A stretch of DNA of 64,000 bases. It comes from an uncultured Opitutales bacterium. GTDB lineage: Bacteria > Verrucomicrobiota > Verrucomicrobiia > Opitutales > Seribacteraceae. The stretch lies in NCBI GenBank assembly GCA_943789375.1, contig CALSTX010000012.1:1-64000 (forward strand), written 5' to 3'. Positions 44,025-51,782 of the stretch are shown piece by piece. A model generated the notes under the pieces. It did not search any database. It had not been told where the DNA came from and saw only the letters and a list, made by a program, of their open reading frames with translations. Within the stretch, counting starts at the first letter, position 1. Every line of letters begins with the position of its first letter. Made by a program: the position numbers and the translations under genes.

Positions 44025-44762
44025 CTACTTTTTCTTCTTCTTTTTGGAACACTCTTTGTTTTTGTCCGGGAAGGATTTTGCACCCTTTTCAGAACATCTT
44101 CCTAATTTGCAAGATTCTTTCTTATCGCTTCCCACTTTTTCCTTTTTACCACCAGATTTTCTTTTTGAATTAGGATTTTCTCGTCCAACCACTTCCTGCA
44201 TCTGCCCCGCACCTCTTCCCATTGGATGCGGCATTGCATTTGGTGGAGTTCCCCCTGGTAGATCAGTTGTAGCCCTACCTCCGTGAGGATGGGCAGGCAG
44301 GATTCCGTGGTGCGGCATGCCTCCACGCATTTGCATCTCCATTTGTTTCCTGCGCACATCCAGTTGTAAATTCCCCATATCCCATTCCCGCCGCTCCCGC
44401 TCAAAATCTCGTTTCATACGTTCCCTTTCATGGTTCCATTCCATGCGCTGTATATCGTGCTCATGCTCAAGGCGCTCTAATTCGAATTCCAACTCTAGGG
44501 TTTTAATCTCAAGCTTCAGTTCTTTCAACACCCCCCAATACTCATCCTCGTCATCTCCGTGGATTCCTTTCAAGTGTCGTCCTTGATCGCGAAGAACATT
44601 GTGCCATTTAGCCCACCCTTCCTTTTCAGTTATTTTACCGGCTTTAACCGCCTGCTTTATACGATCACTAATTTGGTGAAGCTCCTGCTTGTGATCTTTC
44701 CCATAAACGGAGATCGTAACACAAAAAATAAAAAACAAGGTAAATAAGATTGAAGTTTTCAT
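44025..44762 (-). CDS. Secreted charged coiled-coil protein with lysine-rich tail
   Basis: A 245-residue protein with a signal peptide (LFTLFFIFCVTISVYG). Residues about 75-150 are an almost pure Glu/Arg/Leu/Met helix (repeats like ELERLEHEHD and RERMKRDFERERREWD), consistent with a coiled coil or single alpha helix. A Pro/Gly/His-rich linker (GGMPHHGILPAHPHGG) follows, and the last 50 residues are Lys-rich with four Cys and end in six Lys. No family is recognised. It stands alone between DUF1080 and the sulfatase. The function is unknown. Confidence 0.7.
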   Translation of the reverse strand: MKTSILFTLFFIFCVTISVYGKDHKQELHQISDRIKQAVKAGKITEKEGWAKWHNVLRDQGRHLKGIHGDDEDEYWGVLKELKLEIKTLELEFELERLEHEHDIQRMEWNHERERMKRDFERERREWDMGNLQLDVRRKQMEMQMRGGMPHHGILPAHPHGGRATTDLPGGTPPNAMPHPMGRGAGQMQEVVGRENPNSKRKSGGKKEKVGSDKKESCKLGRCSEKGAKSFPDKNKECSKKKKKK

Positions 44763-44860
44763 AGTAGATTTGGATTATAAAAAGTTGTAATAATATCTCA
44801 AAGGTCAAAACCATATAGCAAACTCTTTTTTCGGAATTGCTTCAAATTATAACTTATGAA

Positions 44861-46267
44861 ATGTCTCTTTTTTTTCTTTCCGTTTTTTTCTTATCTTTAT
44901 CGATAATTGCTTTTGCCGGCCCTCCTAATATCGTCCTCATTTTTATTGATGACATGGGATGGGGCGACTTTTCCTGCTTCGGTAATCAGCATGCTAAAAC
45001 TCCTCATATTGATCGCCTGGCTAAGGAGGGTTTGCGATTTGATCATTTCTATGTGAACTCCCCTATCTGCTCTCCTTCGAGGGTTGCTATATCCACAGGA
45101 CAGTACCCTCAAAGGTGGAAGATCTCATCGTACCTGAGCAATCGAGATCATAACAGAAAGAGGGGCATTGCCCAGTGGCTCGACCCCCAAGCTCCGATGC
45201 TCGCCCGTTCTCTAAAGGAAGGCGGATATGCAACCGGACACTTTGGGAAATGGCACATGGGAGGTCAGCGTAATGTCAACGATGCCCCGCCTATTTCAGA
45301 CTACGGCTTTGAGGAGTCCCTTTGCAATTTTGAGGGTATGGGTCCAAAACTACTTCCCCTTACATTGAAGCCTGGCCAAACCCCCGCTAGACCTAACCGT
45401 CTTTGGGAACATGGAGGAATTCTAGGTAAAGGAGCACGTTGGATGCTACGCTCAAAGATCACTGAAGGCTTTGTTAACGAAGCCATATCATTTATTGAAA
45501 AAGCAAAAAATGAAAGTAAACTCTTTTATCTAAATCTTTGGCCTGATGATGTCCATACCCCCTTTTGGCCACCGGTTGATCAATGGAGAGATGGATCCAA
45601 ACGCCAACTCTACCTTTCCGTGCTTGAGGAAATGGATCGGCAACTTGGCAAATTAATTGATCATATACGCAATGACCCTACCCTCACAGACAATACTCTG
45701 ATTCTTGCATGTTCTGACAATGGGCCCGAAAAGGGTGCTGGCGTAACCGGTCCTTTTCGCGGATATAAAACCCATCTCTTTGAAGGAGGCATACGTTCCC
45801 CTCTGGTCGCTTGGGCACCCAGCCTTATCCACAAGAAGGCACAGGGAACCCGTAATAAGGATTCCATTTTTTCAGCTATTGACCTCGTACCAACCCTACT
45901 GGATATCACAGGAATTAAAGCACCCGGTAATACTGATTTCGATGGCGAATCCCTGCCCGACATTCTGCTCGGCAAATCCCATACTTCCCGCGAGCAGGAT
46001 CTTTTCTTCCGACGACCCCCAGATCGAGATTCCTTTTATGGCGTGAAAGATTTACCTGACCTCGCCATTCGATCCGGAAAGTGGAAATTACTCTGCGAAT
46101 ATGACGGTTCCAATCCCTTGCTTTACGATCTTAGCCAAGACCCAGGAGAAAAAATAAACCTCGCCTCCACACATCTAAATAAAGTCAAAGAGCTAAGCCG
46201 GAAAGTGAGGGATTGGCATCACTCAATGCCACCGGATAATGGGCCAAAAATGGCTACAAAGAACTAA
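44861..46267 (+). CDS. Exported sulfatase (arylsulfatase A-like)
   Basis: A protein of 468 residues from the ATG at 44861, which gives a proper signal peptide (FFLSVFFLSLSIIAFA). The metal-binding start NIVLIFIDDMGWGDFSCFG and the formylglycine site C-S-P-S-R at Cys70-Arg74 (followed by AISTGQYP) show a type I sulfatase that needs Cys oxidation by a formylglycine-generating enzyme, which is not seen in this window. GHFGKWHMGG and SDNGPEKG are further conserved blocks. It probably desulfates an algal polysaccharide. Confidence 0.93.
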   Translation: MSLFFLSVFFLSLSIIAFAGPPNIVLIFIDDMGWGDFSCFGNQHAKTPHIDRLAKEGLRFDHFYVNSPICSPSRVAISTGQYPQRWKISSYLSNRDHNRKRGIAQWLDPQAPMLARSLKEGGYATGHFGKWHMGGQRNVNDAPPISDYGFEESLCNFEGMGPKLLPLTLKPGQTPARPNRLWEHGGILGKGARWMLRSKITEGFVNEAISFIEKAKNESKLFYLNLWPDDVHTPFWPPVDQWRDGSKRQLYLSVLEEMDRQLGKLIDHIRNDPTLTDNTLILACSDNGPEKGAGVTGPFRGYKTHLFEGGIRSPLVAWAPSLIHKKAQGTRNKDSIFSAIDLVPTLLDITGIKAPGNTDFDGESLPDILLGKSHTSREQDLFFRRPPDRDSFYGVKDLPDLAIRSGKWKLLCEYDGSNPLLYDLSQDPGEKINLASTHLNKVKELSRKVRDWHHSMPPDNGPKMATKN

Positions 46268-46280
46268 ATGGTTCCAGTAT

Positions 46281-46305
46281 AACAGGGGGTAACCTGTTTT
46301 TATTT
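46281..46305 (+). terminator. Probable terminator of the sulfatase gene
   Basis: AACAGG at 46281-46286 and CCTGTT at 46293-46298 form a six-base-pair stem with a six-base loop, followed by a T-rich run to 46305. It lies 14 bp after the sulfatase stop and overlaps the end of the convergent gene. The short stem makes this moderate evidence. Confidence 0.4.
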
Positions 46306-47553
46306 TCCTGAATCTTGGCTCGGACTAACCTTCCCTTTTGCCTCTGCCTTTTGGTTTGCACGGTTTACTATTTTTCTCACTTCACTTTCCACACGATTTC
46401 GTCTCTCCATATCCACAATAGATTGTGCCCAGGTTAAAGCGTTTTCAGGATCTTTACGTGCAACCTCACGAACAAATGCAGTAATGGGTTCGTCCATGAA
46501 TTCACCAGATGGAAATTGATTTAACCATTCAGCTGTGGCAACTGGGTCTTGCTTTGCCCATACTCGTACCACTTCTTCCATACTCTCCGACCGTGATTCA
46601 CTTTCAGGCATTGCTGAAACCCACTCAGATGCTGATACCGGATTTTCCCGTGCCCACCTCTTTGCCACATCTTCACTGGCCGCAACCTTGATTTCCGACT
46701 CTTCCATATTGTCCACCCATTCCACGGCCCGGGGCAAATCTTCCTTAGCTATCCTTTCAGCAATTTCTCCAAACGCAAAATTCTGCACACTTCCCTCAGG
46801 TAAATTATCCGCCAGGTGTAATGCAACCCCTTCCCCCATTTCCCAGGCTTTCCCCATGACGATAGAAGCAGCCCGGCCCCTTACTCGACCGTAAGGCAGG
46901 CTGGTCATGAGATCCGTGGCTTTAAATAAATTAGATTCAGCCAAGCCATGAATAATACCGACAAAATAAGGATTATCTTCCCCCTCGAAGTTTTCCTTGG
47001 CCCAGGCAATTGCAGAGTCTGCATCCTCTCGAGCCCAGGCATCTAAAACAGAATTGGACCCAAGACGTTGTTCAAAGCCATCCAAACTTTCAACCCACTC
47101 CAAAGCTGCCTGGGGATCCGTCTGCCCCCAACTGAAAGCCAATAATCGTAATTCGCTGAACCGGGACGGGTCTGCGGGAAGGTTTTCATAAAGTTCAAGG
47201 GCGGTGGCTACATTATCATCTGTGGGATTTTGCAGGATCTCAGTAAAGGCTTGTAATCGGGTAACTGGATTAGAGGAACTCATTCGTTGTTGGAGAGACT
47301 TTCCTTCTCTTGGGTCCTCCTTTATTACTTCTTGCTTCTTTGATAAGCTCACATTCTTTTCTTTTGTTTCCTTCGTGGCAGCAACGAGAACCGGAGAGGC
47401 ATCAGCATTTTGTATCTTGCCGATGCTCTCCTCAGGCATAAGGGCTGTTGGCTCGTCCAAGGAGATCACCCGATTCATACCATGCTCCATACCAAGCCAA
47501 TAAGTAAAGAGCGCACTCGATAACCAAAATATAATTAAAAATATTTTATTCAT
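46300..47553 (-). CDS. Membrane-anchored alpha-solenoid repeat protein (WA-repeat type)
   Basis: A 417-residue protein with an N-terminal hydrophobic anchor (FLIIFWLSSALFTYWLG). From about residue 150 it consists of helical repeats of about 30-33 residues with the shape D-P-x-x-A-x-x-W-x-x-x-x-P/D, seen as DPQAALEWVESL, DADSAIAWAKEN, LPRAVEWVDNM, NPVSASEWVSAMP, DPVATAEWLNQFP and DPENALTWAQSI. Such proteins are numerous in Verrucomicrobia and resemble HEAT/TPR scaffolds. Its start overlaps the end of the DUF423 gene by eight bases. A structural or interaction role is likely. Confidence 0.8.
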   Translation of the reverse strand: MNKIFLIIFWLSSALFTYWLGMEHGMNRVISLDEPTALMPEESIGKIQNADASPVLVAATKETKEKNVSLSKKQEVIKEDPREGKSLQQRMSSSNPVTRLQAFTEILQNPTDDNVATALELYENLPADPSRFSELRLLAFSWGQTDPQAALEWVESLDGFEQRLGSNSVLDAWAREDADSAIAWAKENFEGEDNPYFVGIIHGLAESNLFKATDLMTSLPYGRVRGRAASIVMGKAWEMGEGVALHLADNLPEGSVQNFAFGEIAERIAKEDLPRAVEWVDNMEESEIKVAASEDVAKRWARENPVSASEWVSAMPESESRSESMEEVVRVWAKQDPVATAEWLNQFPSGEFMDEPITAFVREVARKDPENALTWAQSIVDMERRNRVESEVRKIVNRANQKAEAKGKVSPSQDSGK

Positions 47554-47971
47554 TTCCTTTAAATTTCTTTGAAAATTTTACTTTATTGCCCCATCCATAA
47601 ATGGCGAGGCACACCCAGGCAGTGACAAATAAAATCCCCCCCCATGGGGTTACCTTGACCAAAAAAAAAGGCCCTCCCAACACCCATGCATAAATACTCA
47701 GGCAAAAAAGAATACAAGCAACCACCATCATCCAACCAGACACGAAGATGAGCCATGGCGTGCCTCTTTCATTACACAAATAACTCACCCCACACAGGGC
47801 AAGTCCATGAAACATTTGATAATCCACCGCGTTCCCCCACGACTTTTCTTTTCTCGGACTTTCTAAAAAAGTTTCGGCTAATCCATGAGCACCATAGGCA
47901 CCAAGTAAGATTGCCACGGCAACACACAGGGCACCGAGGCTAAAAAAAATTAATCTACTTTTGCTAAGCAT
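47546..47971 (-). CDS. DUF423 family membrane protein
   Basis: A protein of about 141 residues with four hydrophobic segments. GALCVAVAILLGAYGAHGL at the N-terminus, YQMFHGLALC in the middle and a GG-rich fourth segment (TPWGGILFVTAW) are the conserved DUF423 (YwdK-like) features. The ATG at 47971 is preferred over an upstream in-frame start because the family begins just before this hydrophobic segment. The function is unknown. Confidence 0.88.
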   Translation of the reverse strand: MLSKSRLIFFSLGALCVAVAILLGAYGAHGLAETFLESPRKEKSWGNAVDYQMFHGLALCGVSYLCNERGTPWLIFVSGWMMVVACILFCLSIYAWVLGGPFFLVKVTPWGGILFVTAWVCLAIYGWGNKVKFSKKFKGNE

Positions 47972-48115
47972 TTCCTTCTTCAAAGAATATTTTGGTAGAA
48001 TGAAACAATGCAACTATCATATACAGATTAGTTAAAACTACAAAAACGATGATTGGTGACGATATTGATAAAAATTATCAAGAAGTTTCAGGAGTCTTTT
48101 TCATAAACGCTTCCG

Positions 48116-48472
48116 CTACAAATGAAGACCAAATTTGGCGAGCACTTTTGTCATGAGCAAATAGAGTGTACCCGTAAGTGCGATGCCGGCAGACAGAGAA
48201 AGCGGAAAGCTGATTCCTTTACGCAACATCCAAGGAAGTAGTAAAAACATAGGGAGCGATGGAAGAACATACCAAAATGTTCCTTCAGCATGAGAAGCAA
48301 TTTTTTCAATTTCTATCTTTTCTCCATACATCCAAATCATGCCCAGTACCGATACTAAAGGTAAGGAAGCGAGTAGGCTTGCCAGCAACGGAAGCTTTTT
48401 CGATATCTCCGAGACCAGTACAATAATGGCAGCTGAGATCAATAACTTAACCACATACCAAATCATATGCAT
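48116..48472 (-). CDS. DUF3147 family membrane protein
   Basis: A 118-residue protein with four hydrophobic segments (WYVVKLLISAAIIVLVSEISK, LPLLASLLASLPLVSVLGMIWMY, FWYVLPSLPMFLLLPWML, LSAGIALTGTLYLL) matching the small DUF3147 family. It is probably a monocistronic gene, 144 bp upstream of DUF423 in the direction of transcription. The function is unknown. Confidence 0.85.
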   Translation of the reverse strand: MHMIWYVVKLLISAAIIVLVSEISKKLPLLASLLASLPLVSVLGMIWMYGEKIEIEKIASHAEGTFWYVLPSLPMFLLLPWMLRKGISFPLSLSAGIALTGTLYLLMTKVLAKFGLHL

Positions 48473-48831
48473 TCATCCTTCTTTGGAATTGGTGCAAAGA
48501 TGTTTATGACACGATTTTTATCAGCCTTCATTGATTATAAGTTCGATATTATTGCAGATATGGTTAGCGCAAGATAATGTAACCTACCGATGAACGAAGA
48601 AATAATCCAAAGAAATCGTATCCTCTTGGTTGAGAGAAAAGCCTACTCCAATTTAGGCCCTTTAATAACCGAGCCGGAAGACATGATATCATAGGGAAAA
48701 CCCATGAATAAAGTAAACTTATCATTGAAAAAGAATAAATATGAAAACCAATAATAAACGGGACTGTGCTTTGGTACCAAAAGGAAAAAAGGTGGACCTT
48801 TCAGCCATCCTTCTATTGTTGATGTAAAATC
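48473..48831. other. Intergenic region with only very short open frames
   Basis: A 359-bp AT-rich stretch between the divergent DUF3147 and NUDIX genes, expected to hold both promoters. The longest forward frames are 34 codons (ATG at 48590, ending in the stop near 48694) and 28 codons near 48740. A 72-codon minus-strand frame at 48643-48861 reaches into the NUDIX gene. None has a recognisable family or a good ribosome-binding site, so no gene is called. Confidence 0.55.
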
Positions 48832-49287
48832 ATGGCTCGTTCTTCCCATACTAAGCCTCAAAGCAATACAAAACCTCTGCGACCGGTTGTTAGCTCGTTG
48901 CTTATCAATAATGGTGAAATTCTTATTTTACAACGGTCTCAAGCGGTAGGAAGCTTTCAGGGTTATTGGTCGTGTGTATCAGGTTATCTAGAAAAAGGAG
49001 AAGATCCGAGAGAAACTGCATGTCGTGAAGTTTGGGAGGAAACCCGCAAAGAACCACAAAGCATAGAATGTAAGGAAACCGCGGGCCCTTTTTACAGCGA
49101 AGTAACAGAGGTTATTTTCGAAAGCTACTGGTTTCTTTTTGAAAGCGAAGATCGAAAAATCACTTTAGACTGGGAACACGATTTATATCTTTGGATGCTT
49201 CCAAGAAACATCAAAGATTATAAAACCGTACCTTGGCTTCAAACCATGGTGGATATCCTCGTGTATAAAGGTGCCCAGGGCAGTTGA
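48832..49287 (+). CDS. NUDIX hydrolase
   Basis: A 151-residue protein with a Nudix box from Gly51 to Lys73: G-x5-E57-x7-R65-E66-V-W-E69-E70-T-R72-K. The catalytic Glu residues are all kept, but the usual Gly at position 72 is Arg, so the box is slightly degenerate. Substrate cannot be inferred; nucleoside diphosphate derivatives are typical. It is convergent with hflC. Confidence 0.88.
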   Translation: MARSSHTKPQSNTKPLRPVVSSLLINNGEILILQRSQAVGSFQGYWSCVSGYLEKGEDPRETACREVWEETRKEPQSIECKETAGPFYSEVTEVIFESYWFLFESEDRKITLDWEHDLYLWMLPRNIKDYKTVPWLQTMVDILVYKGAQGS

Positions 49288-49301
49288 TATTAGGTTTGTA
49301 C

Positions 49302-50273
49302 TTACTTGGAAGAATTGGAATCTGATGAAACCTTCGGAGACTTGAGCAATCTAAACAAAGGAGAGTCCGTGGTCAAAATTAGGGACATGTCTTTGGCTAG
49401 AACCTCTCGGTAAGTTTCCAATGTTTTGAGGAAGGCATAAAACTCTACAGATTGTGGGGTTTGGTCATAAGCTTCTGCATAAATTGCTGAGGCTTTGGCA
49501 TCTGCTTCTCCATAAATTTTCTGTACAGACTTGTACGATTCGGACTCGATTTCTTGTAAATCTCGTTCCTTTTTTCCCATAATTTTTGCAGCTTCCCCTG
49601 CCCCTTCTGATCGAAACCGGGAAGCAATTTGTTGGCGCTCACTGACCATACGTTCATAAATCCGGCGTCGTACCGTTTCGTTGTAATTAATACGCTTAAA
49701 GCGAACATCAAGGAGTTCAATACCGAAGCCAGAAAGCTTTTCTGCGGCTTTTTCAAAAATTTGCTGTTCTACTTTTTCACGCCCAACTTTTATAGGATAA
49801 AGTGTACCCAGTTGTTCAATACCTTTTACCAGTGCTTGATCTGTCTTAGCGACTCGATCTTTTGTTGTTCGCACGATTTCAATAAGTTCATGCTTCGCCA
49901 CTGCATTTCGGGTTTCACTACCAAGAATATCATCCAACCGAGACAAGGCGCTCCGCTCATCCCGTAAACGCAAGAAGTACTGCATGGGATCATTGATGCG
50001 CCAACGGGCAAAGGTATCAATAATCAGATAGGTTTTATCTTTGGTAGACATCTCGTTGGAGGGGCCATCCCAGGGAAGAAAGCGTTTCTCGATACGATTC
50101 ACCTCTTGGATGAATGGAATTTTGAAATGCAATCCTGCCTCAGTAACTGGCTCACCAACTGGCTTCCCGAACTGGGTGAGAATGACTTGATCGGTTTCCT
50201 CAACAACATAGGAACAGATGTAAAAGCTGATAACTCCTAGAAGTACTGGAAGCAGTAATAATTGAATCTTCAT
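49302..50273 (-). CDS. hflC: HflC, SPFH-domain FtsH regulator
   Basis: A 323-residue protein with an N-terminal membrane segment (LLLPVLLGVISFYICSYVV) and the SPFH/band 7 domain, including DTFARWRINDP and RDLQEIESESYKSVQKIYGEADAKASAIYAEAYDQ, the HflC helical tail. It forms the membrane complex with HflK that controls the FtsH protease. Its start overlaps the hflK stop by four bases (ATGA). Confidence 0.93.
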   Translation of the reverse strand: MKIQLLLLPVLLGVISFYICSYVVEETDQVILTQFGKPVGEPVTEAGLHFKIPFIQEVNRIEKRFLPWDGPSNEMSTKDKTYLIIDTFARWRINDPMQYFLRLRDERSALSRLDDILGSETRNAVAKHELIEIVRTTKDRVAKTDQALVKGIEQLGTLYPIKVGREKVEQQIFEKAAEKLSGFGIELLDVRFKRINYNETVRRRIYERMVSERQQIASRFRSEGAGEAAKIMGKKERDLQEIESESYKSVQKIYGEADAKASAIYAEAYDQTPQSVEFYAFLKTLETYREVLAKDMSLILTTDSPLFRLLKSPKVSSDSNSSK

Positions 50274-51253
50274 CGTGACAACCCTCCTTGTTTCATTGAG
50301 TTCAATTGTAATAGAGGAAGCACTTGTGATGCATCCTCATCAATAATGATTTTCTCACCCATTTGAGGAATGACTTCCTTAAGCGTTTCTAGATATAGGC
50401 GGGTACGGGTCACACTTGGGGCTTTCATAAATTCTTTAAAACGGGAATTAAAACGGGAGACATCCCCCAACGCTTCATTAACTCTTTTGAGGGCATAACC
50501 TTCAGCAGCTTGGATTTTCTGATCGGCAACACCACGGGACCGGGGAATCTCTTTATTGTATTCACCGTTGGCTTCATTAATCATGCGTTCCCTTTCCTGC
50601 TGGGCTTGATTCACTTCGTTAAAAGAAGCCTGTACTGGAGGGGGCGGGTTCACATTTTGTAACTGAATTTGGTCTATACCTAGCCCCAATTCATATTTTT
50701 TAACTAATATTTCCAACCTGTCACGGGCTTCCTCTTCAATCTCTTGCCTTCCGATTGTGATAACCTCATCTACAGTTCTGTCGCCCACGACCGTACGCAT
50801 CACTGATTCTGAAACATATCGGAGAGTTCCTTCAGGGTCCAAGACATTAAAAAGATAGAGGCGAGGATCATTGATACGGTACTGTACGATCCACTCCACT
50901 TCAGCCGCATTTAGGTCTCCCGTCATCATGCTTTTCTCACGATCTCGAGTTCGACGCTCGGTGAACTGATTAGGGTTGGTTGCCCCGATACTGCCAAAAC
51001 CATACTCTTGCTTTAGCTGCCTGCGAACAGGAAGGACATAGACTTCATCCACCCCGAAAGGCATTTTAAAACGAAGCCCTGGTTCCACAGTCTTTAAATA
51101 TTTACCGAAACGCAGAACCACCCCCTGTGATTCCGCCTGCACGGTGTAGAAAGATGTCGCTATTCCAGCGAGTACTGCAACGGCTACGATCACCCAGATA
51201 ACCAATCCATTTCGGATGAAGTCGGGGATATTGATTTCTATTTCTTTACTCAT
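50270..51253 (-). CDS. hflK: HflK, SPFH-domain FtsH regulator
   Basis: A 327-residue protein with a membrane segment at about 13-35 (GLVIWVIVAVAVLAGIATSFY) and an SPFH domain: ESQGVVLRFGKYLKTVEPGLRFKMPFGVDEVYVL, EWIVQYRINDPRLYLFNV and the closing helices with IEEEARDRLEIL and QQERERMINEANGEYNKEIPRSRG, typical of HflK. No Gly/Pro/Gln-rich N-terminal cytoplasmic region, common in E. coli HflK, is present. It precedes hflC with a four-base overlap. Confidence 0.93.
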   Translation of the reverse strand: MSKEIEINIPDFIRNGLVIWVIVAVAVLAGIATSFYTVQAESQGVVLRFGKYLKTVEPGLRFKMPFGVDEVYVLPVRRQLKQEYGFGSIGATNPNQFTERRTRDREKSMMTGDLNAAEVEWIVQYRINDPRLYLFNVLDPEGTLRYVSESVMRTVVGDRTVDEVITIGRQEIEEEARDRLEILVKKYELGLGIDQIQLQNVNPPPPVQASFNEVNQAQQERERMINEANGEYNKEIPRSRGVADQKIQAAEGYALKRVNEALGDVSRFNSRFKEFMKAPSVTRTRLYLETLKEVIPQMGEKIIIDEDASQVLPLLQLNSMKQGGLSR

Positions 51254-51306
51254 AGTTTACTTAGGTAATTTTTCTAGTTTCTGCGAACGAAGGATTGAGA
51301 CAAGAT

Positions 51307-51735
51307 TTACTTAACTTTATACTTCCTTCGAAGGGAAGACTTTATTTCCTTTGCGTTGTAAGCAAAGCTTTGATCAGACTTTTTTTTGAGCATCCGAATC
51401 GTTTTGGCGACAAATGGAACGTCATCCATAAAACGGTCACGTGCCGGGTAATGCTGATCAAACGGGTAGGTGGATCCGTGTCCTTCTAATGAGCTTCCTG
51501 TTTCTGAGTCTACCACTTCAAAAAAAGAAAAACCCTCCTCCAAGCACACTTCCGCACATCGCAAAAGGCAAAGCTCGCCGGTTGCAGGATGATAGCCACC
51601 CTTAAAGGTTACCCTTCGTAAACCTTCGCCCAAGTTGGTATCATCATAGTAAGAAGGACCGTATAAAGTGCCCACTCCACAACCTGAGACACCAAATATC
51701 ACACAGATTAGGAGAAGATACTTTAATTGAAACAC
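51307..51735 (-). CDS. Lipoprotein similar to the CC0125/CC1285 family
   Basis: A 142-residue protein with a hydrophobic signal ending in a lipobox-like V-S-G-C (Cys19), so it is probably a lipid-anchored protein. The segment LRRVTFKGGYHPATGELCLLRCAEVCLEEGFSFFEVVDSE matches the pattern of the CC0125/CC1285 lipoprotein family (about R-V-x-F-x-G-x, then L-L-R-x-A-E-x-x-L-x-x-G-F-x-x-F). The start is GTG. It lies 53 bp upstream of hflK on the same strand, and may share a transcript. Function unknown. Confidence 0.7.
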   Translation of the reverse strand: MFQLKYLLLICVIFGVSGCGVGTLYGPSYYDDTNLGEGLRRVTFKGGYHPATGELCLLRCAEVCLEEGFSFFEVVDSETGSSLEGHGSTYPFDQHYPARDRFMDDVPFVAKTIRMLKKKSDQSFAYNAKEIKSSLRRKYKVK

Positions 51736-51782
51736 GGAATGTATTTTAGTCTTTTCTTGAACTAGAGCAAATTTTCAGGATG

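Noticed and set aside
48643..48861. 72-codon minus-strand frame upstream of the NUDIX gene
   Set aside because: It runs into the NUDIX start, has no recognisable family or ribosome-binding site, and the composition is that of AT-rich intergenic sequence.
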